Positions 32,350-41,183 of a DNA stretch of 64,000 nt are shown here, piece by piece; position 1 is the stretch's first letter, and every line of letters begins with the position of its first letter. The stretch is taken from contig NZ_FNAM01000028.1 of the NCBI RefSeq assembly GCF_900101845.1, forward strand, positions 16,827-80,826. Direction: 5' to 3'. Origin of the DNA: Sporomusa acidovorans. GTDB lineage: Bacteria; Bacillota; Negativicutes; Sporomusales; Sporomusaceae. The position numbers were made by a program, and so were the translations under genes. Under the pieces are notes generated by a model, which saw only the letters and a list, made by a program, of their open reading frames with translations, searched no databases and had not been told where the DNA came from.

Positions 32350-33429
32350 CTAAGCGAACAATGAAAGCATTAATTTAATGATTAATCCGGATATCATTCC
32401 TAAAAAGGGGTCGGTTATTGCAGTTACAGCCAGTGTTACACCGCCGACAATGGTATCCGGCGTGCCGGTACCGCTTTGTAAGGCAAGACTGGCATTTATC
32501 GGCACGGTAACAATTGCGCCCAAAACAAGCAAGAACCCGGCTATTGATTCATTGGGAACATATTTGCCGATTTTTGGCAGAAGTTTGGATAGCAGGATAA
32601 CAGCCATAAGTCCCATCATGAGGATTCCGGCAAGCATAGGATGCGGTGCTGCACCTGTGGCGGAGATGATAGCCTGGACAGGACCGCCGCCAAATAGTGA
32701 GGAGGCCATATCGGCGATACTGCTAATAATGGTCAGATGATCCAAATTGACATCTGTTTTGGCGATTGTCTGTGCCGTAATATTACCAAAGGCGATGTTT
32801 GCCCCGATGTTAAGCGTGACAATACCCAATGTGCCACGAACGACATTGGTATTGATAATTGGTTTTTGAAAAATAAATTTTTCCCGAGATTCGTCATAAC
32901 ATAGTTCATTTTGGCGCTTTAACAGCATACAGGCAATGGTTGCTATAAGTACCGATATTACGATTGTAAATACGAGTTTGTTGGCTGGGTTTGGCGTTAT
33001 GTAGTAGGTTAGCAGGGCGCTAACAATAGAAATTCCGCCAATGACCGGATTGCGCCGGGTCATATCAACGGCAACCTTTGCCAAAATAATGCCAACGCCG
33101 GCCATCATGGCATTGGTAATTACCGGACCGATAAAATCCACAATTTTAGTAAAAATGCCTAATAAACCAATAACTAATAAAATACTGCCTTCCCAGAAGA
33201 CCATGGACAGGCGCTCCTGAATATTGCGCCCCATGGTTCCTACTAGAGTTATAGTTTCCGCCTGAAAGGAAATAGGGGCGACGATTCCCAGCACACCGCA
33301 GCCGATAGCACCGGCAATAAACCCGGCTGCTGTGGGAACAGAGGCAAAGCCAAAGGTAAGGGCAAGTAGGCCCTGAGGCAATCCGTTAACAATGACTCCT
33401 AAGGCTGCTAAGAGATCTTCAAACGACAT
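32350..33429 (-). CDS. NCS2-like purine permease
   Basis: 359 residues, at least ten hydrophobic helices, rich in glycine. Begins GVIVNGLPQGLLALTFGFAS; carries the central GVGIILAKVAVDMTRRNP and late NESIAGFLLVLGAIVTVPIN. It is shorter than the 430-450 residues of typical NCS2 carriers, but appears complete: AGGAGG precedes the ATG and the end is clean. It likely imports a purine base across the inner membrane. A guanine riboswitch precedes it and a phosphoribosyltransferase follows. Confidence 0.75.
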   Translation of the reverse strand: MSFEDLLAALGVIVNGLPQGLLALTFGFASVPTAAGFIAGAIGCGVLGIVAPISFQAETITLVGTMGRNIQERLSMVFWEGSILLVIGLLGIFTKIVDFIGPVITNAMMAGVGIILAKVAVDMTRRNPVIGGISIVSALLTYYITPNPANKLVFTIVISVLIATIACMLLKRQNELCYDESREKFIFQKPIINTNVVRGTLGIVTLNIGANIAFGNITAQTIAKTDVNLDHLTIISSIADMASSLFGGGPVQAIISATGAAPHPMLAGILMMGLMAVILLSKLLPKIGKYVPNESIAGFLLVLGAIVTVPINASLALQSGTGTPDTIVGGVTLAVTAITDPFLGMISGLIIKLMLSLFA

Positions 33430-33457
33430 ATGTTTTCTTCCTCCTAAAAAAAATAGA

Positions 33458-33503
33458 CCCTGACAGAAGTAACACTCTAGCCATGAGTGAAACTACTGCC
33501 GGG
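33458..33503 (-). terminator. Attenuator terminator of the purine operon
   Basis: On the minus strand CCCGGCAG-TAGTTTCACTC pairs with GAGTG-TTACTT-CTGTCAGGG, followed by an uninterrupted T8 (after TCTA). The CACTCAT of its 5' arm is complementary to the ATGAGTG at the 3' side of the riboswitch P1, so P1 and antiterminator exclude each other. Confidence 0.8.
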
Positions 33504-33601
33504 TTTTTTCGCAGCATAATGCCGGGGTCATATGGGCATTATTAATCATTAATGCAAATTCAGATTAATCAAAACTAAACTTGCATTAATGATTTTAGTT
33601 C

Positions 33602-33670
33602 ACTCATAGTCCAGTAATTTACGGTTACTAGGTAGAGACTCTCAGGCCATATTCCCAAGATTATATGAGG
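33602..33670 (-). promoter_or_regulatory. Purine (guanine-type) riboswitch
   Basis: The minus strand carries the conserved aptamer: CTCATATAATC (P1 and J1/2), ATATGGCCTGAGAGT (P2, L2), CTACC, TAGTAACCGTAAATTACTGG (P3, L3), and GACTATGAG (J3/1 and P1). The base at the specificity position in GACTATG is C, as in guanine/hypoxanthine aptamers (adenine types have U). Ligand binding stabilises P1 and so should favour the terminator at 33458-33503. An extra 13-bp hairpin (ATCATTAATGCAA / TTGCATTAATGAT) lies between them. Confidence 0.9.
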
Positions 33671-33783
33671 TACTTATGTCACAATACTAATTAAAATTAT
33701 CAACAATACAACTATTTGTCAAGAGAAAATGTGAAAATAATGTCAAATAAAAGTACAGCCTTTGCCAGGTTTCTTATGTGGCG

Positions 33784-34725
33784 TTACTGCAGGAGAAAGA
33801 AGAGCAGCGGGTAGATCACCAGCAGAAACAAGGCGGTAGTCAGAATAAAGGAAGCATTGGTGATATGCACATTAAGCCCGTGGAGTTTGGCAATGATCAC
33901 CGCGCTGATAGCGGTCGGCATACTCGCCAGTATCACAACGGCATGAATGATCTTTTGGTCGCTAAAGACCTGTTGGGCAATAACATAGGCAATCAGCGGC
34001 GTAAAGACAAACTTCACCGGAACCAGATCCAGCGTGCTGACATAATATTTTTGAATGGCCGAAAAATCCAGGGAATAACCTACCGGTATCAATGCCGTCC
34101 AGGCGGCAATGTGCACAAGCGGATCGAAAATCTCTCCCAGTATCGCCGGCCGCGGCACATGAAAGTAATAGAGCAGAAACCCGATCACCAGCCCCAGGAC
34201 CGGCAACTGGTTGCGGCTGAAAAACAATTTTGCCAGAGGCACTCTGCCCATATCGGCACCCTGGCCGCTCCGGCGATAGTAATCGGCCAGCGGATAGCAG
34301 ACCAGGAAAATGACTGCCGCCTGGAGCACGGCCACCAACTGAGTATAGGCAAAGCCGGTTTCGCCGTATAAAATAAAGGTACACAGCCCGCCCAAGGTAC
34401 CAATATTGGACAATATGGCCGCTATGATATAGCTGCCGTTATCAAGCGGGTTGTTATATTTGTTGCGGGAAATCAGGTAGGCAATCAAGCCGGGGATGAA
34501 GCACAGGATTACTCCAAAGGCCGGCAGCCAGGCTAATTCCCAGCGGAATGGCAATACCCAAAAGCTCAGTATGGATAAAAACGGGTACAGCAGCAGCATA
34601 TTGCAGTTGGCCATATTATCAAAAAAATTTCCATCCGGCCAGGGTTTATTGCGGAACAGGTAGCCGACAATCAGCGGCACTAATAAATCGACGGCAAAAT
34701 AGATCAGTTTCACTTGGATATTCAT
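33784..34725 (-). CDS. AEC-family (auxin efflux carrier-like) transporter
   Basis: 313 residues from ATG 34725 (AAAGG 6 bp upstream; an in-frame ATG at 34755 gives a less hydrophobic extension). Ten membrane helices in two five-helix halves; LSNIGTLGGLCTFILYGETGFAY at the end of the first half has the family's Asn-x-Gly-x-x-Gly crossing motif. Members carry malate, malonate or other carboxylates. The gene is distinctly GC-richer than its flanks. No partner genes adjoin; substrate unknown. Confidence 0.8.
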   Translation of the reverse strand: MNIQVKLIYFAVDLLVPLIVGYLFRNKPWPDGNFFDNMANCNMLLLYPFLSILSFWVLPFRWELAWLPAFGVILCFIPGLIAYLISRNKYNNPLDNGSYIIAAILSNIGTLGGLCTFILYGETGFAYTQLVAVLQAAVIFLVCYPLADYYRRSGQGADMGRVPLAKLFFSRNQLPVLGLVIGFLLYYFHVPRPAILGEIFDPLVHIAAWTALIPVGYSLDFSAIQKYYVSTLDLVPVKFVFTPLIAYVIAQQVFSDQKIIHAVVILASMPTAISAVIIAKLHGLNVHITNASFILTTALFLLVIYPLLFFLLQ

Positions 34726-34806
34726 AGAGAACCTTTCTGCATTTCCTAATTTCATTAATCTAATTTACATTCCAGATGTTTATATATACTACAATGGAAC
34801 ATCGAT

Positions 34807-34852
34807 CCCCTGCTACCCCGGGCAAGAGGAGGCAAGTAGGGCGTTTTTTTTG
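34807..34852 (+). terminator. Probable terminator
   Basis: CCCTGCT / AGTAGGG arms with a GC-rich loop followed by CGTTTTTTTT. It points rightward although no plus-strand gene precedes it, so it may be left from a lost gene. The rest of 34756-35041 shows no gene. Confidence 0.5.
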
Positions 34853-35041
34853 TTTCCTATTAGATTAGTACGTTTGATGTAAAACAAAACTTAAAGTGAT
34901 AAAGTTTTTCTAGCCTGCGGGCAGGATTTTGCCATTCGATCAAAAAAAATGTAAGTATCCGGAGAATTGGTTCATCGGTTTGGATTCAAGTGTAGCGTCC
35001 ACGCAAGGTGATGCCTCATAGTAAAAAAAGGGGGTGGAGCA

Positions 35042-35353
35042 ATGCCACTGGAAATAATACGTAGTGATATAACCAAAGTTCATACGGATGCTATTGTTAA
35101 TGCGGCAAATACATCCTTGCTTGGTGGCGGAGGAGTTGACGGAGCAATACATCGATCCGCGGGACCGGAATTGCTTGCGGAGTGCCGTACTCTGGGTGGG
35201 TGCAAAGTTGGGCAAGCTAAGATAACAAAAGGATATAAGCTGCCAGCAAAGTATGTAATACATACTGTTGGGCCGGTCTGGCACATGACGGTTTATATGG
35301 TACTGTTCCTATATGGATCATTCCGTGAATCGGCTGGTTTCGGTAACGGCTGA
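35042..35353 (+). pseudogene. Macro domain (ADP-ribose-binding) protein, truncated
   Basis: GGGGTGGAG precedes ATG 35042. The first 80 residues are a textbook macro domain: [41 protein letters not shown] (residues 1-41, given in outline), the ADP-ribose loop [10 protein letters not shown], then [21 protein letters not shown]. After VW the expected continuation is lost and about 20 unrelated residues lead to a stop, so the C-terminal half of the ~170-residue domain is missing. The following sequence belongs to a PAP2 phosphatase remnant, suggesting a deletion that joined the two. Confidence 0.75.
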
Positions 35354-35355
35354 CG

Positions 35356-35547
35356 CATCTTTTTCCCAGTGATTATGCGGCGGGTAGTTTCTCGAGAGCA
35401 GGAATTATATTAGTTAAACAGTCGATAGGCAGTATAGTATTAACCGTAATAGCAGTACTTTTATCTTTGTCGCGTATTTACGGAGGGGTACATAACCCCA
35501 GTGACATATTGCGGAATGGCAGTAATATTGGCCCCCGCTTTTATTGA
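35356..35547 (+). pseudogene. PAP2-family phosphatase remnant
   Basis: A frame without a start reads HLFPSDYAAGSFSRAGIIL, a hydrophobic helix, then LSLSRIYGGVHNPSDILRNG. These are the second and third phosphatase motifs of PAP2/BcrC-type undecaprenyl-diphosphate phosphatases (SFPSDH and SRxYxGxHYPxD). The motif-2 His is Tyr here, and motif 1 and the N-terminus are absent. It directly follows the truncated macro-domain gene. Confidence 0.7.
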
Positions 35548-35700
35548 CGATATCTTCTTTGTTGCACCATAATACCAATAATTCAGGAATGGGGACGGGG
35601 CATAGACACAAAAACGCGACTTATCGCATAAAATATAATAGAGCTTGAAAACAAATGAGAATGATATTTATGAGCGGTATTAGCGATTGGTGGTGAACCT

Positions 35701-36132
35701 ATGCTGTCACCTAGTCTTGAAGATTACTTAGAAGAAATCTTCAGGTTTTCAGTTAGTCACGATATAGTACGAGTTACGGATATCAGTCAAAAATTAAATG
35801 TCAAATTGCCTTCGGTAACAAAAGCTGTGGGAAAACTTCGCGCCGGTGGCTATATTACTTATCAGAAGTATGGCCTGATTGGACTGACCGAAAAGGGGAG
35901 ACAGACTGGGGGCTACCTTGTAGAAAGAAATACGCTTTTGCAGGAATTTCTCAGGACAATCTGTGCCGATTGCGATGTCGCTGCGGAAGCTGAAGCAATG
36001 GAGCATTACTTATCGAAATCAACTATTGTTTCGATACAACTTTTAACGGTCTTCATGAAAGAGAATCCTGCAACCTACCAGCAATATGTTGATTACGTAC
36101 AGAAAAGCAAAAGAAAAAACAAAGAGAGATAA
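35701..36132 (+). CDS. DtxR/MntR-family metal-dependent regulator
   Basis: 143 residues. N-terminal winged helix LEDYLEEIFRFSVSHDIVRVTDISQKLNVKLPSVTKAVGKL with the family's S-P-S-x-E-D-Y-L start, followed by the wing GLIGLTEKGRQTG and a dimerisation/metal-binding domain (VERNTLLQEFLRTI, with the acidic and Cys residues of CADCDVAAEAEAMEHYLS). No C-terminal SH3-like domain, as in MntR/IdeR short forms. Iron or manganese binding lets such proteins repress uptake genes. Three tandem palindromes in front of feoA, 630 bp away, are likely targets. A hairpin (ACAGGGGC / GCCCCTGT) follows. Confidence 0.85.
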   Translation: MLSPSLEDYLEEIFRFSVSHDIVRVTDISQKLNVKLPSVTKAVGKLRAGGYITYQKYGLIGLTEKGRQTGGYLVERNTLLQEFLRTICADCDVAAEAEAMEHYLSKSTIVSIQLLTVFMKENPATYQQYVDYVQKSKRKNKER

Positions 36133-36259
36133 ACAGGGGCGGGTAGCCCCTGTTAGCTTTTAAGCCAGACCGAGATCTCTGGCAAATTGCGCTACGACAA
36201 AACAGACAGCGAAAGCGTTAAGGGACGGAATGAGGAAAGACAGGAAAGTCCACTTAACA

Positions 36260-36442
36260 CTCCCTGATTCCTTATATGCAGAAGGGCAATTAGAGCGTTT
36301 CCCGGAGTTGAGCTAATCCTTCTCCTTTACGTGCAGCCGTGGCCACGACGGAACTCCGAGTTCCTTTTCCAAGGCTGGAACATCAATGGCGATCTGCTTC
36401 TTTCTGGCCTCGTCCATAAGATTAAACACAAACCACAACATG
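36260..36442 (-). pseudogene. feoB: feoB remnant
   Basis: Immediately downstream of feoA on the minus strand, a frame reads FNLMDEARKKQIAIDVPALEKELGVP, which is the G4/G5 part of the FeoB GTPase (N-x-x-D-E-A-x-K-x-x-I-x-I-D-x-x-x-L-x-x-x-L-G-V-P). The P-loop before it and the whole membrane domain after it are absent and the frame is soon broken. Thus the ferrous-iron permease itself is lost from this locus. The 36133-36259 flank shows nothing else. Confidence 0.7.
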
Positions 36443-36475
36443 GGAAGTAATCTCCATCAATGTCATTCGCCTCCG

Positions 36476-36724
36476 CTATTCCATAGGGTATATTTTAATC
36501 AAGCTGGCGTCATCGCTGCGCAAGGCAATGGTCGTATTCCGCACACGAAACGCAATGGGGTCACCAACCGGACTTTTGCGGATGCACTCAACCTGCGTTC
36601 CCGGAACCATGCCTAAGTCCAGCACTCGTCTTCTAAGTAAACCATCAAGTTCTACCGATAATATTCTACCGGCGGTGCCTGCCATAAGGTCTGCCAAAGA
36701 AGATAATTTATCAGGGGTATGCAT
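36476..36724 (-). CDS. feoA: FeoA domain protein
   Basis: 82 residues, SH3-like FeoA fold: LADLMAGTAGRILSVELDGLLRRRVLDLGMVPGTQVECIR, then SPVGDPIAFRVRNTTIALRSDDASLI. AAGGAGG precedes the ATG by 8 bp. FeoA normally assists FeoB in Fe(II) uptake; here feoB is reduced to a fragment directly downstream, so FeoA may serve another FeoB elsewhere or be obsolete. Three tandem palindromes upstream indicate metal control. Confidence 0.9.
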   Translation of the reverse strand: MHTPDKLSSLADLMAGTAGRILSVELDGLLRRRVLDLGMVPGTQVECIRKSPVGDPIAFRVRNTTIALRSDDASLIKIYPME

Positions 36725-36764
36725 ACAAAATAACCTCCTTGTTGTTTGCTACTATACCGGATAG

Positions 36765-36849
36765 GTTAGTTTCGACTAACATGAGTGGATAAAGAAAGGT
36801 TAGCAGCAGCTAACATCCAGTGCGAAAAAAACGGTTAGCGCCAGCTAAC
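36765..36849 (-). promoter_or_regulatory. Three tandem DtxR-type operators upstream of feoA
   Basis: GTTAGT-TTCG-ACTAAC (36765-36780), GTTAGC-AGCA-GCTAAC (36799-36814) and GTTAGC-GCCA-GCTAAC (36834-36849): perfect 6-bp arms, 4-nt centre, repeat distance 34-35 bp. The GGTTAG...CTAAC core resembles the DtxR/IdeR box. They lie 41-126 bp before the feoA ATG. The remainder of 36850-37119 has no gene. Confidence 0.8.
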
Positions 36850-37011
36850 ACCTTATTTTTAACCCTCTGCTATATAGTATGGGGAACAAGGAAAAATGTT
36901 ACTGTCTATAAAAATTAGGACGCTGTCAGTCGGAGTATATTTGACCATAATAAGCTAAGAAATGATTTCCAGAGTTTTCGGTTGTATTGAAATACTGCAT
37001 ATCAATTAAAA

Positions 37012-37041
37012 AAGGCAGGTTGATGATATTCAATCTGCCTT
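37012..37041 (-). terminator. Terminator after the minus-strand gene at 37120
   Basis: AAGGCAGGTTGA / TCAATCTGCCTT hairpin; on the minus strand it is followed by TTTTTTAATTG. Confidence 0.75.
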
Positions 37042-37119
37042 CTGAAGAGTACTTTTTACACACTATCATTATTATCTTGTTATCCACTTACCCAAAAATC
37101 ATATGAGTGCAGGTTAGCA

Positions 37120-37740
37120 CTAGCTTAATTGCCAAACTACTTTTGCTAAAGCAAATTCATTCTGGGCTATTTCTACTGCAATCTTAATGTTATAAATTTT
37201 ACCGATTTCATTTAGCAAGGAACACCCTACCTTCAGTACACCTTGTTCTATGACAGACAACGGTTGCGAATGTTGATTCAAGTTAAATTCGACAAAAGGA
37301 AGTTCCTTTTTATCTGTATTATCAATAATATTGCAAGAGACTAACGACTGACTTCCGGGCATAATTAATCGAATAAGTATTTTTAAGGTCATTGTTAAAA
37401 AATCGTGATATCCAGCAAATTTTTTGATATCTTGACACTCTTCATTAAAAGTAATTCGGCCATTATATTCCTTGGTGAGATTGGTAATCATTTCTATCGT
37501 TGTTTTGCTATCACAGACTATGGGCAAAATATCAATATACATAGACTGAATTTCTTCTATTATATTTATATACTGGTCAATAACTTCGATATTTTCATCG
37601 CTTTTTTCTATCATCATTCCATTATGACGTTTCCAAAAAGCAAATATCCATTGGTTGATTCGCTTTAAATTATGTAAATCTTTTTTTCGTTCGCTTTTAT
37701 TTGTTCCATCTTGGAGAATTACACAGAAGAGTTTCAGCAA
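37120..37740 (-). CDS. Hypothetical protein
   Basis: 206 residues; an internal Met (MMIEKSDENIEVIDQ) could be the real start. No membrane segment. It is lysine- and isoleucine-rich, and the second half alternates helices and strands (LTMTLKILIRLIM, VEFNLNQHSQPLSVIEQGVLKVGCSLLNEIGK), somewhat like a degenerate histidine-kinase ATPase fold, but the N, G1 and G2 boxes are not visible. I do not recognise a family. Transcribed alone, with its own terminator. Confidence 0.55.
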   Translation of the reverse strand: MLKLFCVILQDGTNKSERKKDLHNLKRINQWIFAFWKRHNGMMIEKSDENIEVIDQYINIIEEIQSMYIDILPIVCDSKTTIEMITNLTKEYNGRITFNEECQDIKKFAGYHDFLTMTLKILIRLIMPGSQSLVSCNIIDNTDKKELPFVEFNLNQHSQPLSVIEQGVLKVGCSLLNEIGKIYNIKIAVEIAQNEFALAKVVWQLS

Positions 37741-37907
37741 ATAATGGTAGAGTGCTAACTTTATTAATTGACTTTCGACACAATGTTCTTTTTCCCTGTT
37801 GAAACAGTCAATTATTATATTAATATTTTAAATATTCAGCCAAATAAGTAGGATTGAATGATTATGTTTGACTAAATGCCATTGAGGTTTTTACAAAGGA
37901 ACGGAAT

Positions 37908-38147
37908 TTGTTAGATACTTATCTATTTTATACGAAATACTTGCATAGAAAAGACAGTAGAATTACCTTTATGGTCATGAGAAAATATTTCTATTATACA
38001 ACCTTGCTTTTCAGAGACTTAACAGAAAAAGAGGCCTTCGTTGAAAAAGTTGATCCGATCATAAAAATACTTCTTTTTAATGGTAGAATTTTTGATTGTA
38101 AAAGAATATGTACAACCATTCAATTCAATTATAGCCATGGAAAATAA
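37908..38147 (+). CDS. Possible 79-residue protein of unknown function
   Basis: Starts at TTG 37908 with AAAGGA 8 bp upstream. Basic and tyrosine-rich (YLFYTKYLHRKDSRITFMVM, RKYFYYTTLLFRDL), without known domain. Could be a chance frame in an AT-rich gap. Confidence 0.3.
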   Translation: MLDTYLFYTKYLHRKDSRITFMVMRKYFYYTTLLFRDLTEKEAFVEKVDPIIKILLFNGRIFDCKRICTTIQFNYSHGK

Positions 38148-38261
38148 CGGACTAAAAATAATGTAAAAAAATGATAAAATAAAAGGAGTTTTGTCAATAT
38201 ATATCGAATAATTGAATAATAGATCTAGTTAACTCAATAAGAGTCAAGGAGTATTCAATTT

Positions 38262-38350
38262 TATAAAGGGCAAACTTATTGAAAAATAGGTCGCAAAGCC
38301 ATGGGTCTAAAGATATTTTTATCAATGACTGCCAGGTTGCATCATTATAT
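38262..38350 (+). promoter_or_regulatory. Cyclic di-GMP-I (GEMM-I) riboswitch
   Basis: Conserved elements in order: AAAGGGCAAAC, the GAAA tetraloop, GGTCGCAAAGCCATGGGTCTAA, a short P3 arm, and the tetraloop receptor/closing strand AATGACTGCCAGGTTGC. It precedes the chemoreceptor gene by 139 bp. The 3' strand ACTGCC...GCATCA can instead pair with TGATGT...GGCAGT of the terminator at 38324-38385, so ligand binding should free transcription (an ON switch). Confidence 0.9.
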
Positions 38351-38385
38351 GATTTTTTTGGTGATGTGCGGGCAGTTTTTTATTA
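38324..38385 (+). terminator. Expression-platform terminator of the c-di-GMP riboswitch
   Basis: ACTGCC-agg-TTGCATCA pairs with TGATGTGC-g-GGCAGT, followed by TTTTTTATT. Its 5' arm is part of the aptamer, which makes the two structures mutually exclusive. Confidence 0.75.
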
Positions 38386-38488
38386 GTTCATGGGAAGGAG
38401 GAAATATGCAATAGCAATGCAAGAACCTTACTGAATTTTTGGTAGTATTTAACAAAAAATAAGGATTAATGTTAAGGAGCGCAAAATT

Positions 38489-40204
38489 ATGGTCTTTTTT
38501 AACAATATGAAAGTAAAATACAAATTGGGAGTTTTAATTTTTATTGCTTTTTTGGCGCTTGGAGTTATCGGTTTTACGGGGTATTATTACTTGCAGCAAT
38601 CAAATATTACATTGAATACTATGTATAAGGACAGGCTAATCCCTGTCCGGAATTTAAACGAAAATCGCATGCTTATTGTCAGAGCTAATGCGGCGATCAT
38701 GGAATTGATGCTTACTACGGATGTTAATAAAAATAATCAACTTAAAGCAATCATAGAAGATACCGGTAAACGAGCTGCTAATAATCTGACAGAGCTTGAA
38801 AAAATTCATCTTGATGCTAAATCTAAGGACTTGTTGAACAAAGTGAACACGGCTAGAGAAAAGTACCGTGATGCAAGAGAGCAGGTTATTAGTTTAGCTA
38901 TGCAAAACAAAAATGCCGAAGCATATGCCCTATATGCTGCTAACTTGGATAAGCAGTCTACAGAGTATATTGATCTAATGCGCGAGTTTAGTGATTATTA
39001 TACCGAATTGTCCCAAAAAATGAACGAGGATAACCAAGCTGCTTTTGAAAGAGCTAATCAAATCACGATGGGAATTTTGCTGATGGCATTTCTTGTATTG
39101 GGGCTGAGCAGCTGGTACATATCAAAAATCATAACCCAACCGTTAACTGAGTTGACACTGGTTTGCGATGAACTTGCCACCGGTGATTTTCGTGATAAAC
39201 CGCGCCGAATTATCAGGAAGGATGAAATCGGAAAAGTGGCAGATTCTTTGGTAGCTATGCGCAGCAATGTTCATACACTGATGAGGAAAATTGACGTGTC
39301 CGTTGAGCAGGTGGCTGCAGCTTCTGAGGAGTTGACGGCTAGCGCTGACCAATCGGCTCAAGCGGCCACTCAGGTGGCCGGCTCTATTGTCGCTGTGGCA
39401 CAAGGCATGGGAGAACAGTTAAGTATAACTGGAGAGGCTGCGGCAGTTATCCGGCAGATGTCTGCAGGCATCCAGAAAATTGCTGGTAATGCTAACGACG
39501 TGTCCGGACAATCAGCTTTAGCCGCACAAAAGGCCAATGAAGGTAATATAGCAGCAGATAAGGCGGTACGGCAAATGGCACACATTGAACAGACAGTAAC
39601 GAATTCTGCCGGAATAGTGGCTAAACTAGGTGAGCGGTCGAAAGAAATAGGTCAGATTGTAGATACTATTGCCGGGATTGCTGGTCAAACCAATCTTCTG
39701 GCCTTAAATGCCGCTATTGAAGCAGCACGCGCCGGAGAGCAGGGACGTGGGTTTGCCGTTGTAGCAGAAGAAGTACGAAAGTTAGCTGAGCAATCCCAGG
39801 AAGCTGCCAAGCAAATTGCTACCCTTATTCGAGAAATTCAAGGTGATACCGACAAGGCGGTTATCGCCATGGGGGAAGGCTCCCAGGAAGTTAAAATGGG
39901 AGCAGAAATAGTCAATGCTTCAGGTCTAGCTTTTAATGAAATTACTAAGTTAGTATCGCAAGTATCTGATCAGATCAAAGACATATCTATGGCCGTAGAC
40001 CAAATGGCAAGTGGTAGTCAGCAGATTGTTAGTTCCGTGCAACAAATTGATGAACTAAGTAAAAAAGCTTCCAGCGAAGCACAAAGCGTTTCAGCCGCTA
40101 CCGAAGAGCAATCCGCATCAATGGAAGAAATAGCTGCTTCCAGCCAGGCATTAGCTAATCTTGCTATGGATTTAAGGGACGCAGTCAATAAATTCCAAGT
40201 TTAA
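38489..40204 (+). CDS. Methyl-accepting chemotaxis protein with 4-helix-bundle sensor
   Basis: 571 residues. Membrane segments at about 10-32 and 190-210 enclose a four-helix-bundle (4HB_MCP) ligand domain ([25 protein letters not shown]). HAMP follows ([20 protein letters not shown]). The cytoplasmic signalling hairpin is complete, with the invariant tip [20 protein letters not shown] near residue 405. No tethering pentapeptide at the C-terminus. The transcript begins with a c-di-GMP riboswitch, so chemotaxis and second-messenger level are linked. Terminator follows. Ligand unknown. Confidence 0.95.
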   Translation: MVFFNNMKVKYKLGVLIFIAFLALGVIGFTGYYYLQQSNITLNTMYKDRLIPVRNLNENRMLIVRANAAIMELMLTTDVNKNNQLKAIIEDTGKRAANNLTELEKIHLDAKSKDLLNKVNTAREKYRDAREQVISLAMQNKNAEAYALYAANLDKQSTEYIDLMREFSDYYTELSQKMNEDNQAAFERANQITMGILLMAFLVLGLSSWYISKIITQPLTELTLVCDELATGDFRDKPRRIIRKDEIGKVADSLVAMRSNVHTLMRKIDVSVEQVAAASEELTASADQSAQAATQVAGSIVAVAQGMGEQLSITGEAAAVIRQMSAGIQKIAGNANDVSGQSALAAQKANEGNIAADKAVRQMAHIEQTVTNSAGIVAKLGERSKEIGQIVDTIAGIAGQTNLLALNAAIEAARAGEQGRGFAVVAEEVRKLAEQSQEAAKQIATLIREIQGDTDKAVIAMGEGSQEVKMGAEIVNASGLAFNEITKLVSQVSDQIKDISMAVDQMASGSQQIVSSVQQIDELSKKASSEAQSVSAATEEQSASMEEIAASSQALANLAMDLRDAVNKFQV

Positions 40205-40273
40205 AGTGATTAGTGCCTAAATAAAGAACTTATAGCGTGATTGAATTTTGATTTTGTATTAGTATGAATAAGG

Positions 40274-40326
40274 AAAGCCCATGCGTTATACTGATATTTA
40301 AAAGCAGCCTAGCATGGGCTTTTTTA
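40274..40326 (+). terminator. Terminator after the chemoreceptor gene
   Basis: AAAGCCCATGC / GCATGGGCTTT arms with a long loop, followed by T-rich TTTTTATT. Confidence 0.75.
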
Positions 40327-40425
40327 TTATCCAAGGCTGGTACGATGGATTTAAGTTATTGAGTTTTCCATAAACAACCTGTCTCGAAATATCAGGTTCT
40401 AAGTTGGTTTTGGGATTGTACGAAT

Positions 40426-40660
40426 ATGGCGCCGCTGGCGGTGGCACCGGATTATCAGAGGAAAGGTATTGGTGGTCGGCTCAGCGAAGCCGGCCACCGA
40501 GTGGCTCGGAAACTGGAATTCAAGTCAGTGCTACTGGTGGGCTACCCGGGTTATTATCCGCACGGTTTGGGTATCGGCCGGCAGAAACGTTTGGTATCGT
40601 GGCTATTCAAGATAGTCAAACCATTAGGTTGATGAGGACGAAGGCTGGGTTATTTGTCAA
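40426..40660 (+). pseudogene. GNAT acetyltransferase fragment
   Basis: The frame from 40426 reads APLAVAPDYQRKGIGGRLSE and LEFKSVLLVGYPGYYP, the acetyl-CoA-binding core (Q/R-x-x-G-x-G/A) of a YhbS-like N-acetyltransferase. After YYP the homology passes into another frame (ARFGYRPAETFGI). The N-terminal third is missing. Broken on both sides, so not functional. Confidence 0.7.
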
Positions 40661-40709
40661 TTTAATATAAAATGAAAATAGGGAAATACTACTATTGGAG
40701 GTGTCGATA

Positions 40710-40883
40710 ATGCCTGGGTATAAAAAAGAAATTCATGAAATTTGCGTTGATAAAACTAGTTGCCAACATGAAATTAATTCAAAAAGATCCGAAGACAATG
40801 GTTCCTACTGGTCTATACCGACAGAGAAACTAACAAAAGACGCAATTAAAAAAACGTATATGCAGGATCATAAGAATAAATAG
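40710..40883 (+). CDS. Hypothetical 57-residue protein
   Basis: ATG 40710 with GGAGG 8 bp upstream. Hydrophilic and lysine-rich (MPGYKKEIHEICVDKTSCQH..., SYWSIPTEKLTKDAIKK), with two cysteines. A small hairpin GGGGCG / CGCC followed by TTTTTT at 40962-40986 can end the transcript. Not recognised; the good ribosome binding site and terminator argue that it is real. The 40990-41183 remainder shows no gene. Confidence 0.5.
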   Translation: MPGYKKEIHEICVDKTSCQHEINSKRSEDNGSYWSIPTEKLTKDAIKKTYMQDHKNK

Positions 40884-41183
40884 GAAGTTCTAGTTTATTC
40901 TTATTGGACTTAATTACAATATGTGGTGATTATATATTGTATCTTCTTTATGACTTGATATTGAGGGGCGTTAACCGCCTTTTTTGTTTTTTATTATCAT
41001 ATTCCAGCATAGCAAAGATACGTGTTGTTAGACGAACATTAAAGTCCAGGCAACACGAGTTGATTCAGATTTTACGATGTTTACATAATTGTCGAAGGCT
41101 GAATGACACTAACACAATTGAAGGTGCGGTGGTGAGCTCATAGATAATTTCCCTGAGGAGTTATCTACAAAAATATAGTCCTC

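Noticed and set aside
35042..35353. Could the early stop of the macro-domain gene be a selenocysteine codon?
   Set aside because: Homology ends some 20 codons before the TGA and the sequence after it is a different protein, so it is a truncation.
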